Origin: Sulfitobacter sediminilitoris
GTDB lineage: Bacteria; Pseudomonadota; Alphaproteobacteria; Rhodobacterales; Rhodobacteraceae
Length of the DNA: 64,000 nt
Assembly (NCBI RefSeq): GCF_010667575.1
Contig: NZ_JAABNT010000003.1
Span: 248,001 to 312,000, forward strand
Reading direction: 5' to 3'
Shown here: positions 27,287 through 36,339 of the stretch, piece after piece
Layout: every line of letters begins with the position of its first letter
Position numbering within the stretch: position 1 is the stretch's first letter
The notes under the pieces: model-generated
Databases searched by the model: none
What the model was told of the DNA's origin: nothing
The model's input: only the letters and a program-made list of their open reading frames with translations
Position numbers and translations under genes: made by a program

Positions 27287-27931
27287 ATGAAAACCCTGAA
27301 AATTATTGTGGCGCTTGCCCTTGGCCTAACCGTCACGGCCTGTGGCACCGTTCCCGACATCGCCAGCCGGAATGCGCCCTTCGAGGTGACGCCGCCTGAG
27401 CCATCCGTGGTACTGGCCGCGCAGCCCGGTGTCGCACCCGCACCCGCAGCTCAGCCCGGTTCGGCGCTACGTGTCAGTCAGATCAACGTGACGGTGCCAC
27501 GCACCCTGCGCGTGTCTGAGGCGAACAGCTATTATCCGCTTGGTGATATTGTCTGGCGCGGTGAACTTATCGGGGATCGCCATGCGCAGGTTCAGACGAT
27601 TTTCGAAGATGCCTTTCGGGACGGGACCGAAGGCCTGAACGGCCCCACTGACGTCACACTCAATATCGAAGTAGTGCGGTTTCATTCGCTTAGCGAAAAG
27701 GCGCGTTATTCTGTCGGGGGTGTGCACAACATGGTGTTCAAACTGACGGTCACACGCACATCGACGGGTCAGGCCCTGGCACCGACACGCGAAGTTGTTG
27801 CAGACCTTCCTGCCTTTGGTGGCAAACGGGCCATCGAAGCAGACCGCAGAGGAGAGACCCAAAAGGTTCGCATCCACGCATACCTTCAGCAGGTCATTCA
27901 GCAGGAGCTCTCCCGCTTTGTCGCAGGCTGA
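27287..27931 (+). CDS. Putative lipoprotein
   Basis: 214-aa secreted protein. The signal peptide MKTLKIIVALALGLTVTACG has a lipobox (LTVTAC) with cysteine 19, so it should be lipid-anchored. Residues 90-200 are a beta-rich domain with no motif that can be named. The frame is open from 27212, but ATG 27287 places the signal peptide at the N-terminus and follows GAGG. Stands alone between glnE and the methyltransferase. Confidence 0.75.
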   Translation: MKTLKIIVALALGLTVTACGTVPDIASRNAPFEVTPPEPSVVLAAQPGVAPAPAAQPGSALRVSQINVTVPRTLRVSEANSYYPLGDIVWRGELIGDRHAQVQTIFEDAFRDGTEGLNGPTDVTLNIEVVRFHSLSEKARYSVGGVHNMVFKLTVTRTSTGQALAPTREVVADLPAFGGKRAIEADRRGETQKVRIHAYLQQVIQQELSRFVAG

Positions 27932-27990
27932 GGCCAGCAATAGCAATTCAGCGCTTTCCCAGAGGGCGCGAAAGGACTAGAGGGGGCGCT

Positions 27991-29211
27991 ATGACAGCGC
28001 CCCTTTCCACATCCGCCTCCGCCTCCGATCTGCCCACCGTACGTTTGATGCCAAAGGCCAATGCCCGCGCCATCCGCCACGGTGCGCCATGGGTTTATGC
28101 CAACGAACTTGTCACGGACCGCCGCACCAAGAAGCTGGAACCCGGCACACTGGCCCGTCTTGAAGACGCAGAACGTCAGCCTTTGGGTCTCGTTGCGGTC
28201 AACCCGACCTCCAAGATCATCGCGCGGATGCTGGACCCCGATCCGGAAGCCCAAATCGACCAAAGCTGGTTCGAGGCGCATATCGCACGCGCGCTGGACC
28301 TGCGGAACCGGCTGTATGACGCACCATACTACCGTTTGATCCATGCCGAAGCCGACGGTCTTCCCGGTGTTGTGATCGACCGGTTCGGCGATACTTGTGT
28401 TGTACAACCCAACGCCGCTTGGGCAGAGGCGCTCCTTACACCGCTGTGCGCCGCGCTTGTCGCGGTGACGGGGGTTACGAATGTATTGAAGAACGCGGGC
28501 GGACGCACGCGCACGCTTGAAGGATTGGACGACGTCTCAACCGTATTGGCCGGCGATGCCCCCGACGCGGCACTGCCTGTGCCAATGAACGGGGCGATCT
28601 ACATGGCCGACCTCACCGGCGGGCAGAAGACGGGCCTGTTCTACGATCAACGCCCCAATCACGCTTTTGCCGCCAACCTGTCGCGCGGTGCGCGGGTGTT
28701 GGATGTCTTTGCCCATGTGGGCGGCTTTTCCCTTGCCGCATTGGCGGCAGGAGCAACGAGCGCAGTTGCTGTCGATGGATCGGCCCCGGCGCTGGAGCTG
28801 GCGGCCCAAGGTGCTGCCGAAATGGGCGTGGCAGATCGGTTCGAGACACGGCAGGGCGACGCCTTTGACACGCTCGCGGCCCTGCGCACCGAAGACGCAA
28901 CCTTTGATGTGGTGATTTGCGATCCTCCCGCTTTTGCGCCATCACGCAACGCGCTGGATGCCGGGCTGCGCGCCTATGAGCGCATCGCGCGGCTTGCAGC
29001 GCCCTTGGTTGCTGAGAATGGCATACTGGTCTTGTGTTCCTGTTCACATGCAGCGGATCTGGGACAGTTCCGGGTCGCATCCGTCCGCGGCATCGGGCGG
29101 GCAGGGCGACGGCCCATTCTTCTGCATACGGGCTTTGCCGGTCCGGATCACCCACAACTGCCGCAACTGGCCGAAAGCGGCTACCTGAAATCACTGGTCT
29201 TCCGCCTCTGA
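27991..29211 (+). CDS. Class I SAM-dependent rRNA methyltransferase (RlmI-like)
   Basis: 406-aa enzyme of the RlmI/RlmL-type family that makes 5-methylcytosine in 23S rRNA. An N-terminal PUA domain (about 15-85, VRLMPKANARAIRHGAPWVYANEL) is followed by the Rossmann methyltransferase domain (VLDVFAHVGGFSLAALAAGA) and the catalytic DPPAFAPS motif; LCSCSHAADL carries the family cysteine. The position of the modified base is inferred from family. Its TGA overlaps the ATG of the PIN gene by 1 base. Confidence 0.88.
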   Translation: MTAPLSTSASASDLPTVRLMPKANARAIRHGAPWVYANELVTDRRTKKLEPGTLARLEDAERQPLGLVAVNPTSKIIARMLDPDPEAQIDQSWFEAHIARALDLRNRLYDAPYYRLIHAEADGLPGVVIDRFGDTCVVQPNAAWAEALLTPLCAALVAVTGVTNVLKNAGGRTRTLEGLDDVSTVLAGDAPDAALPVPMNGAIYMADLTGGQKTGLFYDQRPNHAFAANLSRGARVLDVFAHVGGFSLAALAAGATSAVAVDGSAPALELAAQGAAEMGVADRFETRQGDAFDTLAALRTEDATFDVVICDPPAFAPSRNALDAGLRAYERIARLAAPLVAENGILVLCSCSHAADLGQFRVASVRGIGRAGRRPILLHTGFAGPDHPQLPQLAESGYLKSLVFRL

Positions 29212-29765
29212 TGCAACCACGCATTCTGATCGACACCTGCGTTCTCTATCCCACGGTGATGCGTGAAATGGTGCTGGGTGCCGCACGGGCGGGATTGTTT
29301 GAGCCGATCTGGTCTGAGCGGATTTTGGAAGAATGGGCACGCGCCGCGATCAAGCTGGGACCTGAGGGTGAAGCCCAGGCGCGCGCCGAGATCGCCTTGT
29401 TGCAAGCATCATGGCCGAAGGCCGTTCGGGCCGCCGCACCGCATGTCGCCCAGAGACTGTGGTTGCCGGACGCAGACGATGTGCATGTCTTGGCGGTCGC
29501 TGTGGACGCAAGCGCGGATCTGCTGATGACGCTGAATGCCAAGGACTTCCCACGCGGGACGCTCTCAGAAGAGGGCATTTCCCGCGTCGATCCGGACAGC
29601 TACTTGATGACGCTCTGGATGGAGGCGCCGAAGGATATCGAAGCGGCCGCACAGGGCGTTCTCGACACGGCACAAAGGTTGTCAGGGCAGGACTGGGATA
29701 TGCGCGGACTACTCAAGAAAGCGCGTCTGCCAAGGCTCGCCAAAGCGCTTTCAGAGGTCGGTTAA
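29211..29765 (+). CDS. PIN-domain protein (VapC-like ribonuclease)
   Basis: 184-aa protein. The PIN fold acidic residues are visible: D8 (ILIDTCVLYP), E42/E43, D85/D86 (LPDADDVHVLAVA) and D97. PIN proteins are Mg-dependent RNases, often toxins of toxin-antitoxin pairs. Here no antitoxin gene is adjacent; instead the gene overlaps the rRNA methyltransferase stop by 1 base. The frame is open upstream to 29034, but that is inside the methyltransferase, so ATG 29211 is used. It converges with the M48 gene (4-bp overlap of ends). Confidence 0.82.
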   Translation: MQPRILIDTCVLYPTVMREMVLGAARAGLFEPIWSERILEEWARAAIKLGPEGEAQARAEIALLQASWPKAVRAAAPHVAQRLWLPDADDVHVLAVAVDASADLLMTLNAKDFPRGTLSEEGISRVDPDSYLMTLWMEAPKDIEAAAQGVLDTAQRLSGQDWDMRGLLKKARLPRLAKALSEVG

Positions 29766-30451
29766 TTCGTCGTCTGCCAGCGTTTCTGCAATTTTTGCAG
29801 CGCAGCGATCCGCTCGTCCGTCTTTGGATGGCTCAACAACCATGCCGGGGCCGCACCCGCGTTCGACTGTGTCAGGGCCTCAAGCTTCTTGAAAAGCGAG
29901 ATCTGCGGTGCAACCCCGATACCGGCCTTGGTCAGAAGAGCGGCCGCGTATGCGTCTGCTTCATATTCATCCCCACGTGACAATCGTGCGGCCAGCAGAG
30001 TCGTCAGCATATTGGCAATCCAGACCCCTGCAAATGGAATGAACCGCCCCAGCACCATAGCCAGCGCTGTCCGCAGTGCATTCTGCCCTGAGAAATCAAT
30101 CATCCGGCGCCGCGAGTGCCCCAGCGCCACATGGCCCAATTCATGCGCGATAACGCTGGCGAGTTCTTCGGCACTGACCTCGCCCACGCGAAACTTATTG
30201 TAGAATCCGCGCGTGATGAAGATGCGCCCGTCCGGTGCGGCCAGCCCGTTAACAGGATCAATCTCGTAGATGTGGACCTTGATACGCGGCAGGTCGAGCG
30301 CCTTGGCCAACCGGTCGCTCATATCCTTGAGTTTGGGGTCGGCCAGAACGGTGGAGCGCGCGTCGAGTTCTTTCGCTGTCCGCCAAGCGGAAAAGCGGTA
30401 CATTGCAAGGCCGTAGAGCACGACAAGCAGAATGGGAAGCACGCGGATCAT
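29762..30451 (-). CDS. M48-family zinc metallopeptidase
   Basis: 229-aa membrane-associated protease. An N-terminal membrane segment (2-18) precedes the catalytic motif HELGH (H103, H107), and the third ligand lies in RGDEYEADAYA. The layout resembles a small HtpX/BepA-like M48 enzyme acting on membrane or envelope proteins. It lies 64 bp downstream of the P450 gene on the same strand and may be cotranscribed. Confidence 0.88.
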   Translation of the reverse strand: MIRVLPILLVVLYGLAMYRFSAWRTAKELDARSTVLADPKLKDMSDRLAKALDLPRIKVHIYEIDPVNGLAAPDGRIFITRGFYNKFRVGEVSAEELASVIAHELGHVALGHSRRRMIDFSGQNALRTALAMVLGRFIPFAGVWIANMLTTLLAARLSRGDEYEADAYAAALLTKAGIGVAPQISLFKKLEALTQSNAGAAPAWLLSHPKTDERIAALQKLQKRWQTTN

Positions 30452-30515
30452 AACGGTAATATGGGGGCGCGGACGGTCAGGGCAAGCGTTCCATCGGCGA
30501 TTTCGCCGCCCCGCG

Positions 30516-31664
30516 TCACCACGTCACCTGCACCGAGGTCGGTCCGCGAAACGCCCAGCCGGTGAAAGGGGCGGGACCGTCCAGACGCAGACCCGGCAAC
30601 GCCTCGAACAAGAGCGGCAGGGCAATTTCGGTGATCAAACAGCGCGAGGCCGCCGCACCTGCGCAAAAATGTGGTCCGGCTCCGAAAGGGATGGCCGGGC
30701 CAGTATCGCGGAAGATGTCAAAGACATCTGGTGCATCGAAATACGCCTCATCCCGGCCAGCGGATGAAAACATCAGAAATACCCGATCTCCCCGCTTAAA
30801 GGTGACACCGTTCACTTTGTCGTCCCGCGCCACGACGCGCGGTGACATGCCGATGGGGCTGATCCAGCGGACATACTCTGAAAAAGCATCAACCCAGCTG
30901 CGCTCGCCGCGCCGGATCATGGCAAGCTGTCCGGGATGGCTCAGCAGCGCCCAAGCCGTGCCAGCAATGGCATCGCGTGGCTCATTCTGCCCGCCCGAGA
31001 TGACCAGTTTGACGTTGGCGCGGATGCTGTCCATGGCCAGCCCTGCCGATTTTTGCACGGCAAGCGCGCTGCGCTCTGGTGGGGTGTCGAATATGTGGTC
31101 GATGTGGCGATCAATCAGCGCCGTCGCGGCATGACACCTTGCCTCAATCTCTTGATCGCCAAGGTAATTGGCGCACCCATCAATCATGTGCTGGCTGACG
31201 CGGTCCATTTCTGCATGGGACATCTGGCACAGACCGGTGATGGCTATCAGGGCCGCTGCAGAGACTGGCATGGCGTAATCGGTGACCAGATCGCAGCGGC
31301 CCTTTGGTTTGAGGTCTTCGATGATCTGCCGGGCAGCATCTTCGAACATGGGCTTCCAGTGATCGGCAACTGTGCGCGGGCTGAGAGCGGGAAAGAGGGC
31401 GCGCCGCTCGCGCATGTGGTCATCGCCGTCCTTGCGCATCATGTTCTCGCCCATCAGCACGGTCATCAGCCCATCCGGCTGGCGTGAGGAAAAGACCTCG
31501 ACCCGCTTTTCTTCGCGGTGAATGTCATCACGGCGGGTCAAAAGCGTGGCACCCAGTTCCGGGACGAATGTAATGGGCGCATCCCGGCGCATGTGCGCAA
31601 GCGTCGGATAGGGATCGGCGGCAAAGGCGGCCGGATCTATGTGGGTAACTGGTGCATCTGACAT
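30516..31664 (-). CDS. Cytochrome P450
   Basis: 382-aa heme monooxygenase. The heme-binding loop FGAGPHFCAGA has the axial cysteine C334. The K-helix EXXR-like region EYVRWISPIG and the I-helix segment (VISGGQNEPRDAIAGTAWAL) are recognisable; the I-helix acidic/alcohol pair is shifted, with NEPRD in place of AG(A)xT. It is soluble and would need ferredoxin and reductase partners, which are not encoded nearby. The substrate is unknown. Confidence 0.9.
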   Translation of the reverse strand: MSDAPVTHIDPAAFAADPYPTLAHMRRDAPITFVPELGATLLTRRDDIHREEKRVEVFSSRQPDGLMTVLMGENMMRKDGDDHMRERRALFPALSPRTVADHWKPMFEDAARQIIEDLKPKGRCDLVTDYAMPVSAAALIAITGLCQMSHAEMDRVSQHMIDGCANYLGDQEIEARCHAATALIDRHIDHIFDTPPERSALAVQKSAGLAMDSIRANVKLVISGGQNEPRDAIAGTAWALLSHPGQLAMIRRGERSWVDAFSEYVRWISPIGMSPRVVARDDKVNGVTFKRGDRVFLMFSSAGRDEAYFDAPDVFDIFRDTGPAIPFGAGPHFCAGAAASRCLITEIALPLLFEALPGLRLDGPAPFTGWAFRGPTSVQVTW

Positions 31665-31704
31665 TGGTGCAGGTTAAGCCGCCCTGACGTCAGCGCCAAG
31701 CGAC

Positions 31705-32892
31705 TTAGCGCGTCAATTCCTTGATCCCGCGTGACAAACCCTCAAGGGTCATTGGCACCATGCCGTCAGGGCCAAAAATCTCGCGGATCATCGTGATGGA
31801 TTGGGTGTAGGGCCAGTATTTCTCTGGCACAGGATTAATCCAGAGGTTGCTTTGCCATTGGTCCCGGGCGCGGGTCAGCCAGACGGAACCGGCCTCAGCG
31901 TTCCAATGTTCATTTGCACCGCCGGGATAGGCCACCTCATAGGGCGACATGGACGCGTCACCCACGAAAATGCATTTGTAATCAGGTCCGTAGGTTCGCA
32001 GCACCTCGTGCGTGGACAATTGCGCATCCCAGCGGCGGCGGTTGTCCTTCCAAACGCCCTCGTAAAGGCAGTTGTGAAAGTAGAAGTATTCCAGATGCTT
32101 GAACTCTGCAGTTGCAGCAGAAAACAGCTCTTCCACCACTTTCACATGGGGGTCCATGGACCCGCCCACGTCAAGGAACAAAAGCACTTTCACCGCATTG
32201 CGCCGCTCTGGCCGAGTTTTCACGTCCAGATAACCATGTTCCGCCGTGGCGCGGATGGTGCCGTTCAGATCAAGCTCTTCCTGAGCTCCGTCGCGTGCCC
32301 AGCGGCGCAGACGCTTCAGCGCCACCTTGATGTTGCGCGTGCCCAGTTCAACTGTGTCATCCAAGTTCTTGAATTCACGTTTGTCCCAGACTTTCACGGC
32401 CCGCTGGTGGCGGGATTCTTTCTGGCCAATGCGCACGCCTTCGGGATTGTACCCGTAGGCACCAAAAGGAGAAGTCCCTGCCGTCCCGATCCACTTGTTG
32501 CCGCCCTGATGGCGCTTCTTTTGCTCTTCAAGCCGCTTCTTGAGGGCCTCCATCAGCTTGTCGAAACCACCGGCTGCCTCAATTTCGGCCTTCTCGGCCT
32601 CGCTAAGGTGCTTCTCGGCCATCTTCTCAAGCCAGTCGCGCGGTATTTCAACAGCCTCAAGAACGTCGTCCAAGGTGATGTTTTCGAGCCCTTTAAAGGC
32701 TGCGGCGAAGGCCTGGTCAAACTTGTCGATGTTGCGTTCGTCCTTCACCATCGCCACGCGGGCGAGGTAGTAGAAGGCCTCGACATCGTAGGTTGCAATA
32801 CCAGCGGCCATGCCATCCAGAAATGCCAGAAATTCACGCATCGATACGGGCACTTTGTGCGCGCGAAGCTGATCAAAGAAGGGCAGGAACAT
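31705..32892 (-). CDS. VWA-domain CoxE-like protein
   Basis: 395-aa protein of the CoxE/YehP-type VWA family, which works with a MoxR ATPase in metal-cofactor insertion or protein-complex assembly. The C-terminal VWA domain begins at LLFLDVGGSMDPHVK; the MIDAS motif is D-x-G-x-S instead of D-x-S-x-S, a usual variant of this family. The MoxR ATPase gene is only 2 kb away on the same strand (34736-35587), with two genes in between. The target of the pair here is unknown. Confidence 0.85.
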   Translation of the reverse strand: MFLPFFDQLRAHKVPVSMREFLAFLDGMAAGIATYDVEAFYYLARVAMVKDERNIDKFDQAFAAAFKGLENITLDDVLEAVEIPRDWLEKMAEKHLSEAEKAEIEAAGGFDKLMEALKKRLEEQKKRHQGGNKWIGTAGTSPFGAYGYNPEGVRIGQKESRHQRAVKVWDKREFKNLDDTVELGTRNIKVALKRLRRWARDGAQEELDLNGTIRATAEHGYLDVKTRPERRNAVKVLLFLDVGGSMDPHVKVVEELFSAATAEFKHLEYFYFHNCLYEGVWKDNRRRWDAQLSTHEVLRTYGPDYKCIFVGDASMSPYEVAYPGGANEHWNAEAGSVWLTRARDQWQSNLWINPVPEKYWPYTQSITMIREIFGPDGMVPMTLEGLSRGIKELTR

Positions 32893-32902
32893 CGCGTGGC
32901 CC

Positions 32903-33070
32903 TTAGATGAACCAGCGGTCCAGCAGGACCGTCAGCACAAAGCCCAGCAGGGCAAAAGCGATCCCGTAGCTTGCCGCATACTGCGCGATATCCTTGCGGT
33001 TGCCGCCCCGTTTGCGGGCTGTCATGCCCCCAATCAGCGCGCCGAGGATGCCCAAAACGGTATAGATCAT
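32903..33070 (-). CDS. Small membrane protein upstream of CoxE-like gene
   Basis: 55-aa open frame, MIYTVLGILGALIGGMTARKRGG at the start (split here only by description) and ending DRWFI. Two hydrophobic segments (about 2-16 and 30-50) flank a basic loop, so it should be a hairpin membrane protein. It lies 10 bp upstream of the CoxE-like start and 19 bp downstream of the DUF2927 gene, in the same direction, making a three-gene operon likely. No family name is known to me. Confidence 0.7.
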   Translation of the reverse strand: MIYTVLGILGALIGGMTARKRGGNRKDIAQYAASYGIAFALLGFVLTVLLDRWFI

Positions 33071-33089
33071 ATGAAATTGGTCCCGCGTG

Positions 33090-34448
33090 TTATCCTTTGA
33101 GCGGGTTCAGCGATGCTATTTCGCGCAGCTTGGCCCGCACAGCCCAGTCTGGACCAAACCCGTATCGCGCCCAGCCAATACTGTCCAGTCTGACGCTGCG
33201 CGCCTCTGCGGGCCGGTTTTCAAGCTCAAGCGCCTCTGCACGCAGCAAAAGCAGGGTTGAGAGCAGGGCCGCGTTCTGACTTTGACGCGATGGCTGGATA
33301 TGTGGGGCAATCAGCCGCAGCGCATGCGCGCCGTCACGCTTGGTAATCGCATAGGCAGACAACTGGGTGGCCACGTAAGCGCGGTGCAAACCGGTGCCGG
33401 GTGTTTGGGCATAGTATCTGTCCGCAGTCGTGTAATGCCTGTGTGCGTTTTCCGGGTCTGTTGTTTGCAGAACCCTGCCCATCGCGTAATGGGCAAATGC
33501 CCGACGATGGTCCTGCCAGCCCATCGCGGTGGCAATGCGAACGGCTTCCTGTGCGGCGGTTATCCGGCTGGTCAGCGAGATTGACCGGCCAAGGGCCGTT
33601 TGAATGGCCTTGCTCCAGTCTCGCGGTGTGCGCGTGGCAAATTGTGCGGGGCGCTGAACACCTGCGGGATTGGTGCGGGCCAATATGCCCGGCAGGGCCG
33701 CCGCAACCTGCCCGCGTGTCATGCCAGAACGCAGCGCTGGATCGTAGTACGTGCGCAGGATCAGCATGTCGAAACCGGTCAGAACCGTGTGAACATTGTC
33801 ATCATTGAAGACTGAATCCGGCAAACGGTAGAGGTCATTCAATGGTCCAAGTGCTTGCGCCAGTTCCTCGTGTAGACAATCGCGGATTTCTTGGGGGCTT
33901 GCATCATTCGGCAGAAAGATCGCCAGCTTTTCGCGCTTTTGCAGCAACGTCCAGTTGGTGGCCGGCTGGCGCCGCTTGGCGCGATATTCGTCGAGGGACG
34001 AGACATTCGGTGCAACGAAACAGGCGGCCTGTGGCAGCAGCCGCCGGATATCCGCACGGCTGACCGCTTGTATGGTGATATTCGCCTCAGGCGCCTTGGT
34101 ATAATTGATATCGATCCGGGCTTCGCTGCGCAGACGCGCGATCAGACGTTTGAGGTCTGGAGCCAGTGTTGCCGTAGGCCGACCCGTGACACGGACCGTG
34201 ATCGGTGTCTCGAACCGGGTCAGCACCGGAAGCCTGCGCCCGCTTTCCATCTGGAAAGAAAGTTCTATGAAATCAATCGCAAGGTCATTGTTGGACCGCA
34301 CCGGGGCAGGGGGCACGGTAGCAGCAAAGCTTTTCATCGGGGGCAGGCTGCTTTGTGTGAAACTTGCTCGTGTCGCGACCTCGGGTTGAGAGGCTGGCAC
34401 ACAGGCATTCAACAGCATGACGAGCGGAAGAACGATGCGCCCCCTCAT
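33090..34448 (-). CDS. DUF2927 lipoprotein
   Basis: 452-aa secreted protein. The signal peptide MRGRIVLPLVMLLNAC carries a lipobox with C16. The DUF2927 domain (about 90-270) shows CLHEELAQALGPLNDLYRLPDSVFNDDN, a zincin-like HExxx-like segment without a clear HExxH. The C-terminal 170 residues look like TPR helices. Function is unknown. It sits between the MoxR and CoxE-like genes and appears cotranscribed with the latter. Confidence 0.8.
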   Translation of the reverse strand: MRGRIVLPLVMLLNACVPASQPEVATRASFTQSSLPPMKSFAATVPPAPVRSNNDLAIDFIELSFQMESGRRLPVLTRFETPITVRVTGRPTATLAPDLKRLIARLRSEARIDINYTKAPEANITIQAVSRADIRRLLPQAACFVAPNVSSLDEYRAKRRQPATNWTLLQKREKLAIFLPNDASPQEIRDCLHEELAQALGPLNDLYRLPDSVFNDDNVHTVLTGFDMLILRTYYDPALRSGMTRGQVAAALPGILARTNPAGVQRPAQFATRTPRDWSKAIQTALGRSISLTSRITAAQEAVRIATAMGWQDHRRAFAHYAMGRVLQTTDPENAHRHYTTADRYYAQTPGTGLHRAYVATQLSAYAITKRDGAHALRLIAPHIQPSRQSQNAALLSTLLLLRAEALELENRPAEARSVRLDSIGWARYGFGPDWAVRAKLREIASLNPLKG

Positions 34449-34489
34449 TCGAAAGGCCTTCCAGCATCAGAAGGTCGCATTGAAAGGAG

Positions 34490-34526
34490 ACGTTCTGTGC
34501 ACACGCAATATGCGCGCACAGAACGT
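34490..34526. repeat. 11-bp perfect inverted repeat
   Basis: ACGTTCTGTGC (34490-34500) and GCACAGAACGT (34516-34526) flank 15 bases, 42 bp upstream of the DUF2927 start. It has no T-run in the minus direction and could be an operator or a hairpin in the 5' leader. The rest of the 287-bp gap to the MoxR gene holds only the terminator at 34693. Confidence 0.5.
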
Positions 34527-34692
34527 GCGTTTTGGATAATCATAACTGCCTGCCTGCCCTTTTTGAGCTTTGGATTTCAGGTCTTTTCGCCTTCCATCCC
34601 GACCTTACTAGGGAGCAATTAAGGCAAATTTGGGGCAGTTTTGAACCGGCGCTAGACCGGTGCCGCCTGCAGCAATTTGCAGATTATAAAGT

Positions 34693-34718
34693 AAAAGCCG
34701 CCGTGATCGCGGCTTTTT
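34693..34718. terminator. Bidirectional terminator downstream of MoxR
   Basis: Stem AAAAGCCGC / GCGGCTTTT around a 7-nt loop with A-run on the left and T-run on the right. It lies 18-43 bp beyond the stop of the minus-strand moxR-like gene and works symmetrically in both directions. Confidence 0.75.
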
Positions 34719-34735
34719 AACAGTCTGAAATTGTT

Positions 34736-35587
34736 CTAGCGTTGACCGCGCGCCATGAACGCCAGCCGCTCAAACAAATGCACGTCCTGCTCGTTCTTCA
34801 AAAGCGCCCCGTGCAGCTGGGGCAGGGCACTCGCGCCATCCTTCTTGAGGTCAGCTGCATCCATGTCTTCGGCCAAGAGCAATTTCAGCCAATCCAGAAC
34901 CTCCGAGGTGGACGGCTTTTTCTTCAGGCCCTGCTGATCTCGGATCTCGTAGAACTGGGTCAGGGCCGTTGTCAAAAGCTGTTCTTTGATGCCAGGGTGG
35001 TGGACCTCGACGATCTTTTTGAGCGTGTCCATGTCGGGAAAGCGAATGTAGTGAAAGAAACAACGGCGCAGGAAGGCGTCAGGCAGCTCTTTCTCGTTGT
35101 TCGAGGTTATGATGACGATGGGTCGTTGCTTGGCCTTGATCGTCTCGCCAGTCTCGTAGACAAAGAACTCCATCTTATCAAGCTCTTGGAGGAGGTCGTT
35201 CGGGAATTCAATGTCTGCTTTGTCAATCTCGTCGATCAGAAGGACGACTTTCTCATCTGCTTCAAAAGCTTCCCAAAGCTTGCCCTTGCGGATGTAGTTG
35301 GCAACGTCGTGCACGCGCTCTTCGCCCAGCTGGCTGTCGCGCAGGCGGCTGACGGCATCATATTCGTAGAGACCCTGTTGGGCGCGGGTGGTTGATTTGA
35401 TGTTCCACTCGATCATCCGCAAACCCAGTGCGTTCGACACCTGCTTGGCAAGCTCGGTCTTGCCGGTGCCGGGCTCGCCCTTGACCAGCAGGGGGCGCTC
35501 AAGGGTGACGGCGGCGTTCACGGCTATTGTCAGGTCATCTGTGGCGACGTAATCGGCGGTGCCTTGGAATTTCATCTGGGTTTTCAA
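34736..35587 (-). CDS. MoxR-family AAA+ ATPase
   Basis: 283-aa AAA+ chaperone-like ATPase. Walker A is GEPGTGKTELAKQ, Walker B VVLLIDEIDKAD, sensor 1 PIVIITSNNEKELPDAFLRRC, and the arginine finger is in the FLRRCFFHYIRFP segment. MoxR proteins act with VWA partners; the CoxE-like protein at 31705 is the probable partner. The target complex is not known. It is followed by a bidirectional terminator, so it is likely not part of the DUF2927-CoxE transcript. Confidence 0.9.
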   Translation of the reverse strand: MKTQMKFQGTADYVATDDLTIAVNAAVTLERPLLVKGEPGTGKTELAKQVSNALGLRMIEWNIKSTTRAQQGLYEYDAVSRLRDSQLGEERVHDVANYIRKGKLWEAFEADEKVVLLIDEIDKADIEFPNDLLQELDKMEFFVYETGETIKAKQRPIVIITSNNEKELPDAFLRRCFFHYIRFPDMDTLKKIVEVHHPGIKEQLLTTALTQFYEIRDQQGLKKKPSTSEVLDWLKLLLAEDMDAADLKKDGASALPQLHGALLKNEQDVHLFERLAFMARGQR

Positions 35588-35721
35588 CCTTCTGTCACAA
35601 TGGGATGCGCTGCACGCGCGTTGACGTCTTTAACCAAAAATCAAAGGGATTGTGTAGTGACAATTCAAAGTTGCTAAGGTAGACGCTCCGACAGGGGCGA
35701 ACTCGGGGAGATGGGGCTCGC

Positions 35722-36177
35722 ATGCCAGGACTGAAAACTGTTGAGGGACAAGAGATGAAACAGGAAGTTTTCCTGCCGGATGACTATTCGCCGGCTGAGG
35801 ACGAACCGTTCATGAACGACAGGCAGCTGGAATACTTTCGCCGCAAGTTGTTGAACTGGAAGTCCGAATTGATTGAAGGCAGCCGCGATACGATCGAAGG
35901 TCTGCAAGACGGTACACGTAACATTCCCGATGTAGCCGATCGGGCGTCCGAAGAAACAGACCGCGCGCTCGAATTGCGGACACGTGACCGCGCCCGCAAG
36001 TTGGTGGGCAAGATCGACGCGGCATTGCGCCGCATCGATGAGGGCGAATTTGGATACTGTTCCGTTACCGGCGATCCGATTTCGCTGAAGCGTCTGGACG
36101 CGCGTCCTATTGCGACCATGAGCCTTGAGGCGCAGGAAAAGCATGAGCGCCGCGAGAAAGTCCACCGCGACGACTGA
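35722..36177 (+). CDS. dksA: RNA polymerase-binding protein DksA
   Basis: DksA/TraR-family factor that binds the RNA polymerase secondary channel and works with ppGpp. With the ATG at 35722 it is 151 aa. The coiled-coil tip reads PDVADRASEE with D70, D73 and A75, matching the catalytic D-x2-D-x-A tip of E. coli DksA. The zinc finger is degenerate: only C113 (GYCSVTGDPI) of the four cysteines remains, a pattern seen in alphaproteobacterial DksA. An alternative ATG at 35755 would give 140 aa. A strong terminator follows. Confidence 0.9.
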   Translation: MPGLKTVEGQEMKQEVFLPDDYSPAEDEPFMNDRQLEYFRRKLLNWKSELIEGSRDTIEGLQDGTRNIPDVADRASEETDRALELRTRDRARKLVGKIDAALRRIDEGEFGYCSVTGDPISLKRLDARPIATMSLEAQEKHERREKVHRDD

Positions 36178-36204
36178 TCGGACAATTATTTGAGCCAATT
36201 TGAA

Positions 36205-36233
36205 AACGCCGAAGGGAAACCTTTGGCGTTTTT
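36205..36233 (+). terminator. Terminator of dksA
   Basis: 11-bp stem AACGCCGAAGG / CCTTTGGCGTT (one G-T pair) closed by a GAAA tetraloop and followed by a T-run, 27 bp after the dksA stop. Confidence 0.88.
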
Positions 36234-36339
36234 CATTTTTGCGGCGAAACCTTGACACCGGCGGCTGCTGGTCAAAAGAGTGGAGAAGAAAAGATGTTGC
36301 CGAGCAAGGCGACGCTGCGCGAAGTGCAAAGGGGCAGGC

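Noticed and set aside
30448..30666. Minus-strand frame overlapping the P450 3' end and the M48 start
   Set aside because: The P450 frame has the heme loop and a natural C-terminus; the other frame is a shadow although it ends with a 4-bp overlap on the M48 start.
31801..32910. 369-codon plus-strand open frame
   Set aside because: Antisense to the CoxE-like gene, whose protein has clear domain motifs; the plus-strand translation has none.
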